Positions 6,164 to 13,715 of a stretch of DNA of 35,449 nucleotides are shown here, in pieces; positions within the stretch are counted from its first letter, which is position 1, and every line of letters begins with the position of its first letter. Below the pieces are notes generated by a model that was given only the letters and a program-made list of their open reading frames with translations, did not search any database and was not told the origin of the DNA. This stretch comes from DAOUMU01 sp034409055 (GTDB lineage: Bacteria > Chloroflexota > Anaerolineae > 4572-78 > J111), in contig DAOUMU010000376.1 of NCBI GenBank assembly GCA_034409055.1, positions 1-35,449 of the forward strand, in the 5' to 3' direction. The position numbers and the translations under genes are program-made.

Positions 6164-7120
6164 ATGACTCGCAATCTTGCCATCTTGCTATTTGATGATG
6201 TAGAAGAACTTGACTTTTGTGGCCCCTTTGAAGTTTTTAACCTGGCCAACGAAGTCAACCATCAGCCACATTTTAAGGTCTATATCGTGGCTGAAAGCGA
6301 CCGGCCAATCAAGACCCACAACAACCTGCGGGTAATGCCTGACTATAGCCTGTTAGATTGCCCTGAACCGGACATCTTGCTGATCCCGGGCGGCATTGGT
6401 TCACGAGCCGCGTTGAAAAACCAAGCCATCCTCAATTGGGTCAAAGCCTTAGCCCCAAAGCTGGAGTTATTGCTTTCCGTTTGTACCGGAGCGCTGATCT
6501 TAGCCGAGGCCGGCTTATTGGCCGGGTTGAAAGCCACTACCCATCACACCTGTTTTGACGAACTGGCCCAACGAGCCCCCAATACCACCCTCATCAAAAA
6601 TGTGAAATACGTTGATAATGGCCGGATTATTCTTTCAGGTGGTATCTCGGCCGGCATCAATATGTCCTTGTACCTGGTTTCTCGGCTAATCAATCCAGAA
6701 ACTGCCCTGAAAACCGCTCGTGAAATGGAATATGACTGGTCAGGAGAAGACCATATAGCTCCAGAAAAGCCCCCTTACTTTATCAATCCGGCAGACGCTC
6801 CCAGGTTGACCCAACTGCCGGGGCTGGAAACCACGGTCCTGACCGGTCTGCAAGGCCAAAAGATGATGATGGTCCTCAACGCCACCTTGCCCGGTTATAC
6901 TGTGCCCACCCATTCACACCCCCACGAGCAAATTGGTATGGTCTATGCTGGCCAGGCTAAGCTGCGCATCGGGGATGAGGAACGCCTTGTGCAAAAGGGA
7001 GAATTTTATTGTATCCCGGCCAATGTCCCGCATAGCGATACATGCCTTGGCCATGAACCTTTTGTCATGTTGGACATCTTCTATCCCATCCGCGAGGATT
7101 TTATCGAAAAGCTCAAATAG
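6164..7120 (+). CDS. DJ-1/PfpI domain fused to a C-terminal cupin
   Basis: 318 residues. Residues 1-200 are a DJ-1/PfpI (GlxA/isonitrile hydratase-like) domain. It has D-D-V-E-E-L-D-F-C-G-P-F-E-V-F at the start, I-P-G-G-I-G-S, the nucleophile elbow S-V-C-T-G-A with Cys107, then T-T-H-H. In GlxA-type regulators this domain is followed by an AraC DNA-binding domain. Here residues about 205-318 are instead a cupin_2 barrel with T-H-S-H-P-H-E-Q and P-A-N-V-P-H-S metal-binding motifs. The strong ribosome site AGGAGG precedes ATG 6164. It leads an operon of PLP enzymes. A hydratase, sensor or detoxifying role toward an operon metabolite is inferred, not shown. Confidence 0.88.
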   Translation: MTRNLAILLFDDVEELDFCGPFEVFNLANEVNHQPHFKVYIVAESDRPIKTHNNLRVMPDYSLLDCPEPDILLIPGGIGSRAALKNQAILNWVKALAPKLELLLSVCTGALILAEAGLLAGLKATTHHTCFDELAQRAPNTTLIKNVKYVDNGRIILSGGISAGINMSLYLVSRLINPETALKTAREMEYDWSGEDHIAPEKPPYFINPADAPRLTQLPGLETTVLTGLQGQKMMMVLNATLPGYTVPTHSHPHEQIGMVYAGQAKLRIGDEERLVQKGEFYCIPANVPHSDTCLGHEPFVMLDIFYPIREDFIEKLK

Positions 7121-7133
7121 GTGTTATATAACT

Positions 7134-8570
7134 ATGTCTTTCTTATCCGATGCCAAACTTATAATAAATGCCCTGAATGATTATTACCAAGAATCAATAT
7201 CCAAACAGAAGCCGGTCATAGCCCAAGCCCCTATGGAAAAACTAATAACCGATCTGGAATTAGCGGCGCATGTTAGCAATGGAGGTTTGTCTGGAGAAAA
7301 TCTATTCCAATTTATAACAAAATATTTATCATCGACCACCCGACTGCATCATCCTGCTTATCTGGCTCATCAATGTGCGGTTCCGCACTATGCCGGAGCT
7401 TTAGGGTCGCTAATCGATGGCTTTACCAATAATGCCATGTCGATTTATGAGATGGGCCCGGGGGCGGCCAGTATCGAGTATTATGTTGTAAATTGGTTAT
7501 TGGAAAAAGTTGGCTGGCAACCCGCTCCTTTGAAAATGCCAGGTGATGGTGAGCAAACTTTTGGCGGTGGTATTTTAACGCATGGCGGCTCTCTGGCTAA
7601 CCTGACGGCCCTAATTGCTGCTCGCAGCCGAATTGCGCCGCAGGTTTGGCAGGAGGGAAATCCAGATGATTTGGCCCTACTCGCGCCGGCTGCGTGCCAT
7701 TACTCAATTGCCCGGGCAGCAGGTATCTTGGGTCTCGGTCACAAGGCGATTTATCAATTAGAGGTTGATGATAGAGGTGTAGTAATCCCGGACAGGTTGC
7801 CCTCCGCATATAAACGCTTGACGAATGATGGCCAAAGGGCTATTGCTCTCGTGGCCAATGCCTGTAGCACTGCGGTCGGCCTTTATGATCCATTGTATGA
7901 GATAGGCCAATTTTGCCAAGAGCATAACCTATGGTTCCATGTCGATGGGGCTCATGGAGCCAGTGCCCTATTGTCTGATAAGTACAGAAAGCGATTAAAA
8001 GGTGTTGAGCTGGCAGATTCGCTCGTATGGGATGCACATAAGTTGATGCGCACTCCTACATTATGCGCTGCCATGTTGGTGCGTGATTTTCGCACTTTAG
8101 ATAACGCCTTCGAACAAGAAGCCAGTTACCTGTTCCATGAAAAAGAGCAACCAGGTTTTGATTTCATTCATCGCACGGTTGAATGTACTAAAGCAGGGCT
8201 GGGGTTGAGATTGTTTTTGGTCTTGGCAGCACTTGGCGAGCGGGGGATTGCTGAATACATTGAGCAGCAATTTCAAGTAACAAAGGAAGCGTATGAATAT
8301 ATTCGGCCACTACCAGATTTCGAGTGTGCAGTAAAACCCCAGGCCAATATTCTTTGCTTCCGTATTAAGGGGGATGATGCCCTGCAATTGACACTCAGAG
8401 ACGAATTAACCGCTCAGGGCGATTTCTATCTTTCCACCACCGCTTTTAACGGTGAGCGATACTTGCGTTTAGTTTTTATGAATCCAAACACCAACTTGGC
8501 TCACATCAAGCAACTTATCCACGAGATTCGACATCTAACGAGGAGAATGTCATTCAATGGACCAAATTAG
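7134..8570 (+). CDS. PLP-dependent group II amino-acid decarboxylase, first of a tandem pair
   Basis: 478 residues from ATG 7134, which follows the upstream stop by 13 bases; the ribosome site is weak (AGGTG). Fold-type I, group II decarboxylase features are present: H-G-G-S-L-A-N-L-T, then H-V-D-G-A-H-G binding the cofactor, then the PLP lysine Lys303 in S-L-V-W-D-A-H-K. The family includes diaminobutyrate, aspartate, tyrosine and aromatic-amino-acid decarboxylases; the substrate cannot be fixed by eye. The N-terminus T-T-R-L-H-H-P-A-Y-L-A-H-Q resembles the diaminobutyrate branch. Its end overlaps the next decarboxylase by 14 bases. It is less GC-rich than that neighbour. Confidence 0.9.
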   Translation: MSFLSDAKLIINALNDYYQESISKQKPVIAQAPMEKLITDLELAAHVSNGGLSGENLFQFITKYLSSTTRLHHPAYLAHQCAVPHYAGALGSLIDGFTNNAMSIYEMGPGAASIEYYVVNWLLEKVGWQPAPLKMPGDGEQTFGGGILTHGGSLANLTALIAARSRIAPQVWQEGNPDDLALLAPAACHYSIARAAGILGLGHKAIYQLEVDDRGVVIPDRLPSAYKRLTNDGQRAIALVANACSTAVGLYDPLYEIGQFCQEHNLWFHVDGAHGASALLSDKYRKRLKGVELADSLVWDAHKLMRTPTLCAAMLVRDFRTLDNAFEQEASYLFHEKEQPGFDFIHRTVECTKAGLGLRLFLVLAALGERGIAEYIEQQFQVTKEAYEYIRPLPDFECAVKPQANILCFRIKGDDALQLTLRDELTAQGDFYLSTTAFNGERYLRLVFMNPNTNLAHIKQLIHEIRHLTRRMSFNGPN

Positions 8571-10002
8571 ACAACTCGAAAAAACGGCCCGACGACTGGA
8601 GCCAACTGCTATACAACGGGAACAGTTGTTAAAACAGGTTATTGCTTACGCCAACAGTTATTTGGAAGAGCTTGCCGACGCCCCTGTCTATACCGCCGCT
8701 GCTGGTAATGGCCGGGCCCTCTACGATTCCCCCCTTACCGAGGCAGGCATTGGGATAGACGAGGTCCTGGCCTTACTGCGAGAAAACGTCGACTCAATAG
8801 GACTTAATACCAAATCCGGGCGTTATTTGGGGTATATCCCCGGTGGGGGGGTGTTTCATGCCGCGCTCGGCGACTACCTGGCTGCGGTGTTCAATCGTTA
8901 CGCTGGTCTCTTTTTTGCTTGCCCGGGGGCCGTGCGCATGGAAAATATGCTGTTACGCTGGATGGCCGGCATAGTCGGTTATCCCGATACGGCCGCCGGC
9001 AATTTGTCATCGGGCGGCAGCATAGCCAACTTAACAGCCATCGTGACCGCCCGCGATGCCGGCGGCATCGTAGGTGAGACCATCGGCCGGTCCGTTGTTT
9101 ATGTCACAGAGCATGTGCACCATTGTATTGACAAAGCCCTGCACGTAGCCGGCTTAGGTCAGTGCATCAAGCGAACGGTGCCCGTCGATGCCGGTTACCG
9201 CATGGACCCAATGGCCCTGACTGAGGCCATTGTGGCCGATAAAAAGGCAGGCTTACAACCCTGGCTGATTGTGGCCTCAGCCGGGACAACGAATACCGGT
9301 GCCGTGGACCCATTATTGGACATCGGCCACATCGCCGCTGCCCACGGCCTGTGGTTCCACCTGGATGGGGCGTATGGCGCCTTTTTTGCCTTGTGTCCAG
9401 AAGGCAAGACCGTCTTACAAGGCATGGACCAGTCCGATTCCATTGTCCTGGATCCGCATAAAACGTTGTTTTTGCCGTATGGTACCGGAGCCGTTATAGT
9501 TAAAGACCGGCAAAAGCTGTATGCCTCCTACAATGCAGAAGCCGCCTACCTTCAGACGGCCCTGGAGGGAGTTGAGGAGCTATCGCCGGCCGAGTTATCA
9601 CCAGAACTGACCCGGCATTTTCGAGGACTGCGTGTATGGCTGCCGCTGAAATTGTTGGGCGTCGCTCCATTTCAGGCCGCTCTATCGGAAAAGATTCAGC
9701 TTGCCCGCTATTTTTATGAGCAGATTCAGCAAATTGACGGCTTTGAAGTCGGTCCGTACCCCGATTTGTCGATTGTAATCTACCGTTATCTCCCCAAACG
9801 AGGGGATGCAAACGCGTTCAATCAGCGGTTGATGCAAGCCGTTCAGGATGACGGTCGTATCTTCGTCAGTCCCACCCACGTCGATGGCAAGTTCGTGCTG
9901 CGGACCGCCGTCGTCAGTTACCGGACCCATTTGGACGACATCGACGAAGCCCTTGAAATTTTAAGCCGAACAGCCCGGCGATTGGCTGCGGACGAGAGTT
10001 AA
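8557..10002 (+). CDS. PLP-dependent group II amino-acid decarboxylase, second of a tandem pair
   Basis: 481 residues. Conserved blocks are S-G-R-Y-L-G-Y-I-P-G-G-G near the substrate site, S-S-G-G-S-I-A-N-L-T-A, H-L-D-G-A-Y-G and the PLP lysine Lys302 in S-I-V-L-D-P-H-K. It belongs to the aromatic-L-amino-acid decarboxylase superfamily. A GAGGAG ribosome site lies inside the end of the previous gene, so translation is coupled. The two decarboxylases align across the fold but are clearly diverged. Both keep the catalytic lysine, so neither looks like an inactive subunit. A heteromer or two consecutive or alternative substrates are both possible. Confidence 0.92.
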   Translation: MDQIRQLEKTARRLEPTAIQREQLLKQVIAYANSYLEELADAPVYTAAAGNGRALYDSPLTEAGIGIDEVLALLRENVDSIGLNTKSGRYLGYIPGGGVFHAALGDYLAAVFNRYAGLFFACPGAVRMENMLLRWMAGIVGYPDTAAGNLSSGGSIANLTAIVTARDAGGIVGETIGRSVVYVTEHVHHCIDKALHVAGLGQCIKRTVPVDAGYRMDPMALTEAIVADKKAGLQPWLIVASAGTTNTGAVDPLLDIGHIAAAHGLWFHLDGAYGAFFALCPEGKTVLQGMDQSDSIVLDPHKTLFLPYGTGAVIVKDRQKLYASYNAEAAYLQTALEGVEELSPAELSPELTRHFRGLRVWLPLKLLGVAPFQAALSEKIQLARYFYEQIQQIDGFEVGPYPDLSIVIYRYLPKRGDANAFNQRLMQAVQDDGRIFVSPTHVDGKFVLRTAVVSYRTHLDDIDEALEILSRTARRLAADES

Positions 10003-10018
10003 GAGGAGCTTACTAGCG

Positions 10019-11089
10019 ATGGAAATCAAAGTGATAAAATCCACCACGATTGGCCAAAAGCCACGACCTGAAGACTCTGAACTGGGCTTTGGCAAATATA
10101 CCACCGATCATATGTTCCTCATGGATTACACCAGGCCCAAAGGTTGGCACAACGCCCGGATTGAACCCTACCAACCCTTAAGGCTTGATCCGACCGCCAT
10201 GGTGCTGCACTACAATCAAGAGGTATTTGAGGGCCTTAAAGCCTATCATTTGGCAGACGGCGGCATCGGTCTATTTCGGCCTGAGAAAAATATTGAACGC
10301 ATGAACGCTTCGGCCCGCAGAATGGTTATGCCAGAGGTGGATCCAGGGCTGTTCCTCCAGGCCATACAGGAACTGGTTTTACTCGACCGGGAATGGATAC
10401 CCACCTTGGCCGGGACATCACTCTACATTCGGCCCACCATGATCGCCACCGAGCCATCCCTTGGGGTCAGGCCGGCCGAGGAATACCTGTTTTACATCGT
10501 CCTCTGTCCGGTGGGGGCCTACTACCGGGAAGGCTTCAACCCGACCAGGATCTACGTCTCCGATGGGTATGTGCGTGCCGCCAGGGGCGGGACGGGCGAA
10601 GTCAAAACGTCTTGCAACTATGGCCCCACCCTCCTGGTTTCACGGCAAGCCGCCAGGCAAGGCTATACCCAGGTTCTGTGGCTCGATGCCAAAGAGCATA
10701 GGTACGTGGAAGAGGTTGGCACCAGTAATATCTTCTTTGTGATCGAAGACGAACTGGTGACCCCCCCGCTTGACGGCACTATTCTGCCAGGTATCACCAG
10801 AGATTCGGTGCTTCAACTGGCCAGGCACTGGGGCCTCAACGTTTCGGAGCGTCCCATTTCCATCGACGAGGTGGTTGGTGGCTGTCAGAACGGGGCTTTG
10901 AAGGAAGCGTTTGCCACCGGTACGGCTGCGGTCATTTCCCCTGTTGGCCAGATTTGTTACAAAGGCGAAGATCTCCAGGTCGCGGACGGTCAAACGGGTG
11001 AATTATCCCAAACCCTCTACGAGGAGATCACCGCCATTCAGTACGGTTGCCAAGAAGACCCTTTTGGCTGGCGGATTCGTCTTGCTTGA
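10019..11089 (+). CDS. ilvE: branched-chain amino-acid aminotransferase-like protein (fold type IV)
   Basis: 356 residues, the usual length for the BCAT2/eukaryote-like type. Motifs: F-G-K-Y-T-T-D-H-M-F near the start, Y-N-Q-E-V-F-E-G-L-K-A, the PLP lysine Lys196 in G-T-G-E-V-K-T-S-C-N-Y, then E-V-G-T-S-N-I-F-F, P-G-I-T-R-D-S and A-F-A-T-G-T-A-A-V. Most homologues have G-G-N-Y after the lysine, so S-C-N-Y is slightly unusual. GAGGAG upstream of ATG 10019, within the short spacer after the decarboxylase, makes it the last gene of the operon. It would interconvert branched-chain 2-oxo acids and amino acids and could supply or drain the decarboxylases. Confidence 0.9.
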   Translation: MEIKVIKSTTIGQKPRPEDSELGFGKYTTDHMFLMDYTRPKGWHNARIEPYQPLRLDPTAMVLHYNQEVFEGLKAYHLADGGIGLFRPEKNIERMNASARRMVMPEVDPGLFLQAIQELVLLDREWIPTLAGTSLYIRPTMIATEPSLGVRPAEEYLFYIVLCPVGAYYREGFNPTRIYVSDGYVRAARGGTGEVKTSCNYGPTLLVSRQAARQGYTQVLWLDAKEHRYVEEVGTSNIFFVIEDELVTPPLDGTILPGITRDSVLQLARHWGLNVSERPISIDEVVGGCQNGALKEAFATGTAAVISPVGQICYKGEDLQVADGQTGELSQTLYEEITAIQYGCQEDPFGWRIRLA

Positions 11090-11130
11090 TTGTGATGCCT
11101 TCAGCATCAGTTGCAGTCTCCCAGAGCCTG

Positions 11131-11159
11131 TTGTCAGCAATGGACAAGCGTGATACAAT
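11131..11159 (+). promoter_or_regulatory. promoter, copy 1 of a duplicated promoter
   Basis: TTGTCA (11131-11136), 17 bases, TACAAT (11154-11159). The whole 29 bases are repeated at 15477-15505 with only two differences in the spacer (AA to CC). It precedes the CYTH-like genes by about 37 bases. A small hairpin TGATGC-N5-GCATCA (11093-11109) sits just upstream and may end the previous operon, although it has no T-run. Confidence 0.7.
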
Positions 11160-11195
11160 GCTGATTACTGCAGGCAACAGGAGGGACTGGGGCCT

Positions 11196-11798
11196 ATGGA
11201 AGAAATTATACCCCGTTATGAATTCCGGGCGTTTGCCCAAAATTTTGGGCTGGTCACGGAAAAAATCAGAAAACTTTCCCCCTGCGAACGAATCCGGGAG
11301 AGCTCAGAAATTTACATTATCTCCGCTCAGAACGACGAGAACAACACCAAAATTCGCAATAATGTCATGGATATTAAGGTCTTCATACAGGCAGAAAAGG
11401 GCCTGGAGCAGTGGAATCCGCGCATGAAAGGGGAATTTCCCATGCCGGCCGAGGTAATCCGGGAGCAGGTTTTTCCGGCCTTTGGAGTCAGTTTGCCGGA
11501 GTTCAAACGCTCAGCCTATACCCTCAGCCAATATCTCGAGGAAATCATCAAACCGCATCCGTATTTGTTCATCGCCCATGTCTTTAAGCGTCGTTTTGGC
11601 TTTACCGTGAACGGGTGTATTACGGAAATTGCGGAACTGCTCATCAACGGGGCGGCCATCCAGACGGTGGCGGTCGAGTCTGAAAACGTAGCGGCCGTAC
11701 TGCAGGCCAGGGAGATGCTGGGCTTACAAGAGTATGAGAATGTGAACTATTTGTTGGCCATCAAGCGGATTATGGGCTTGGCCCCTCTGCCGGAGTAG
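11196..11798 (+). CDS. uncharacterised protein, possibly a divergent CYTH-superfamily member
   Basis: 200 residues, not recognised with certainty. The strand pattern is suggestive of the CYTH tunnel fold: Y-E-F-R-A-F near the start, S-E-I-Y-I-I-S, N-V-M-D-I-K-V-F-I, then near the end F-K-R-R-F-G-F, T-E-I-A-E-L-L and V-A-V-E-S-E-N. Alternating Glu and Lys/Arg residues of this kind line CYTH active sites. The next gene is a clear CYTH protein and the two are 36 bases apart, which supports the idea by association. GGAGG precedes ATG 11196. If correct, this and its neighbour could act together on a triphosphate-containing substrate. Confidence 0.75.
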   Translation: MEEIIPRYEFRAFAQNFGLVTEKIRKLSPCERIRESSEIYIISAQNDENNTKIRNNVMDIKVFIQAEKGLEQWNPRMKGEFPMPAEVIREQVFPAFGVSLPEFKRSAYTLSQYLEEIIKPHPYLFIAHVFKRRFGFTVNGCITEIAELLINGAAIQTVAVESENVAAVLQAREMLGLQEYENVNYLLAIKRIMGLAPLPE

Positions 11799-11834
11799 GT
11801 GGGAAGTAAAGAGTATTATTTGGTGGAGGCAGCG

Positions 11835-12296
11835 ATGGGTAAAGAGATTGAACGGAAATTTCTGGTACAGGCAGGGACCTGGCAAACGGCAAAAGGTACG
11901 AAATATCGCCAGGGGTATTTAAACACTCAGAAGGAAAGAATTGTGCGGGTGCGCACGATCGATAACAAAGGTTATCTGACGGTCAAGGGGCTGACCGTGG
12001 GCGCTTCCCGGCTGGAATTTGAGTATGAGATTCCAGTGCAGGAAGCGGACCAGATGCTGGATGAGCTTTGCCAAAAGCCCTTGATTGAAAAGAACCGTTA
12101 CCTGGTTCAGTACGGCGGCTTGACATGGGAAGTTGACCAGTTTTTTGGAGATAATGAGGGCCTGGTGGTGGCTGAAGTGGAGTTGCAAGGCGAGGATCAG
12201 GTCTTCGAAAAACCGGATTGGTTGGGCGAAGAGGTCACCGGAGATCCCCGCTACTTCAATTCCAACCTGATTCAACATCCTTTTACTAAATGGTAG
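11835..12296 (+). CDS. CYTH-domain protein (short-chain triphosphatase / class IV cyclase type)
   Basis: 153 residues. It starts with the diagnostic E-I-E-R-K-F-L-V. It continues with Y-R-Q-G-Y-L, V-R-V-R, Y-L-T-V-K-G, F-E-Y-E-I-P, E-K-N-R-Y and W-E-V-D-Q-F-F, and ends V-V-A-E-V-E-L. This is the complete set of CYTH tunnel residues at the length of bacterial short-chain triphosphate tunnel enzymes, which hydrolyse inorganic triphosphate. Adenylate cyclase activity is a less likely alternative. GGAGG (11825-11829) stands before ATG 11835. It sits between the divergent CYTH-like gene and galactose mutarotase; the operon link to the latter is tight (22 bases). Confidence 0.9.
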   Translation: MGKEIERKFLVQAGTWQTAKGTKYRQGYLNTQKERIVRVRTIDNKGYLTVKGLTVGASRLEFEYEIPVQEADQMLDELCQKPLIEKNRYLVQYGGLTWEVDQFFGDNEGLVVAEVELQGEDQVFEKPDWLGEEVTGDPRYFNSNLIQHPFTKW

Positions 12297-12318
12297 AATT
12301 AAAAATACGGAGGGAATA

Positions 12319-13380
12319 ATGAATCTTCAAAAACAAACTTTCGGAAAAACCGCAGACGGAACACTGGTTGATCTCTACATCCTGACCAATGACAATGGCG
12401 TAGAGACGAAAATCACGAATTACGGGGGCATTGTGGTTTCCCTCATAGTGCCGGATCGAACCGGCAAAAGGGAGGATGTGGTGCTGGGGTTTGATACTCT
12501 GGCCGGATATCTGCAGGAGCACCCCTATTTTGGCTGCATCGTCGGACGTTATGCCAACCGGATTGCCAACGGTAAATTCACCCTGGCGGGGGTTGAATAT
12601 ACCCTGGCCCAAAACAACAACCAGAACCATCTACACGGCGGCCTCAAGGGCTTTGACAAGGCCGTCTGGAGCACCGAAACCGTCGAGGGTGATGACGAGG
12701 GGGGGGTCAAACTGACCTACCTCAGTCGAGACGGCGAGGAGGGGTATCCCGGCAATCTGTCAGTTACGGTCATCTACAACCTGACCAATGACAACGAATT
12801 GAAGATAGAATACGCAGCCACCACAGATAAAACGACAGTCCTCAATTTAACCAATCATTCCTATTTCAATCTGGCCGGCCCGACCTCGGAAGATATCCTG
12901 GGCCACGAGATCATGATTAATGCCGATCGATTTACCCCGGCTGATGAAACCCTGATTCCGACCGGCGAGTTAAGAAGTGTCGAGAGCACCCCCCTGGACT
13001 TCAGGCAGTCTATGACGATTGGAGCCAGGATCGAGCAGGATGACGAACAGTTGCGTTCTGCCGGGGGCTACGATCATAATTGGGTGCTGAATAAGGGGGA
13101 TGAGCCACTAACCCTGGCCGCCAGAGTTTACGAACCAACCAGTGGCCGGGTGTTGGTAGTCTATACCACCGAGCCTGGCATGCAGTTTTACACTGGTAAC
13201 TTTTTAGATGGCAGCATCACCGGCAAAGGCGGTCAGGTGTACAAAAAGCGCTCCGGGTTCTGCCTGGAAACCCAGCACTTCCCGGACTCCCCGAACCAAC
13301 CTGATTTTCCCTCGACCGTGCTGAAACCGGGTGAAACCTATACCCAGACCACCATCTACAGCTTTTCGACAAAGGAATGA
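12319..13380 (+). CDS. galM: aldose 1-epimerase (galactose mutarotase)
   Basis: 353 residues. Conserved features of GalM are N-Y-G-G-I-V near the start, G-R-Y-A-N-R-I-A, N-H-L-H-G-G, the catalytic acid His180 in T-N-H-S-Y-F-N-L, G-Y-D-H-N-W, and the catalytic base Glu317 in L-E-T-Q-H-F-P-D-S-P-N. It interconverts alpha and beta anomers of galactose and glucose in the cytoplasm; no signal peptide is present. GGAGGG precedes ATG 12319. Nothing else of galactose metabolism is nearby. Confidence 0.95.
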   Translation: MNLQKQTFGKTADGTLVDLYILTNDNGVETKITNYGGIVVSLIVPDRTGKREDVVLGFDTLAGYLQEHPYFGCIVGRYANRIANGKFTLAGVEYTLAQNNNQNHLHGGLKGFDKAVWSTETVEGDDEGGVKLTYLSRDGEEGYPGNLSVTVIYNLTNDNELKIEYAATTDKTTVLNLTNHSYFNLAGPTSEDILGHEIMINADRFTPADETLIPTGELRSVESTPLDFRQSMTIGARIEQDDEQLRSAGGYDHNWVLNKGDEPLTLAARVYEPTSGRVLVVYTTEPGMQFYTGNFLDGSITGKGGQVYKKRSGFCLETQHFPDSPNQPDFPSTVLKPGETYTQTTIYSFSTKE

Positions 13381-13470
13381 TGATTAAGAGATTTGATCCA
13401 TCACCTGCCCAAACAGCGCTTGGATGATATCATCATTGGTTAACATCGTACCCGGTGCGAAACGTAGGCG

Positions 13471-13488
13471 GGGGCATCCCTATGCCCC
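13471..13488. repeat. short palindrome related to 1795-1829
   Basis: GGGGCAT-CCCT-ATGCCCC is a perfect 7-bp hairpin. It contains the 15-mer shared with the leader of the hydrolase gene at 1816-1830 (opposite strand). The rest of the 335-base gap up to 13533 has no open frame I can support. Confidence 0.65.
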
Positions 13489-13533
13489 GCTGAGATATGA
13501 TGCCTCAGCTACGGATTTCGCCCCGAAAACCAG

Positions 13534-13695
13534 AGGTTCTGTTGACATTTCACTTGGTTAGCCCAAAAACGCCCCTTCGATACGGCATTCGCTGCGCTCA
13601 GCCTACTCAGGATGCGTTTTTGGACCGATTTCGCATGCTGAGTGCCTTTGTAGGCGTATCGAAGCGTGCGAAATCGGCAAATGTCAACAGAACCT
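13534..13695. repeat. 162-bp branched palindromic element (outer stem with two inner hairpins)
   Basis: The outer arms 13534-13550 and 13679-13695 are perfect 17-bp inverted repeats. Inside stand two adjacent perfect stems: CCAAAAACGC/GCGTTTTTGG (13563-13572 and 13614-13623) and CCGATTTCGCA/TGCGAAATCGG (13625-13635 and 13667-13677). The loop of the first holds CCCTTCGATACG...CTCAGG. The second holds the near reverse complement GGCGTATCGAAG. Folded, it makes a three-way junction. It looks like a miniature mobile element or a replicated palindrome and has no coding capacity. Confidence 0.8.
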
Positions 13696-13715
13696 AGCAT
13701 AGAAGGAGCGGTAAC

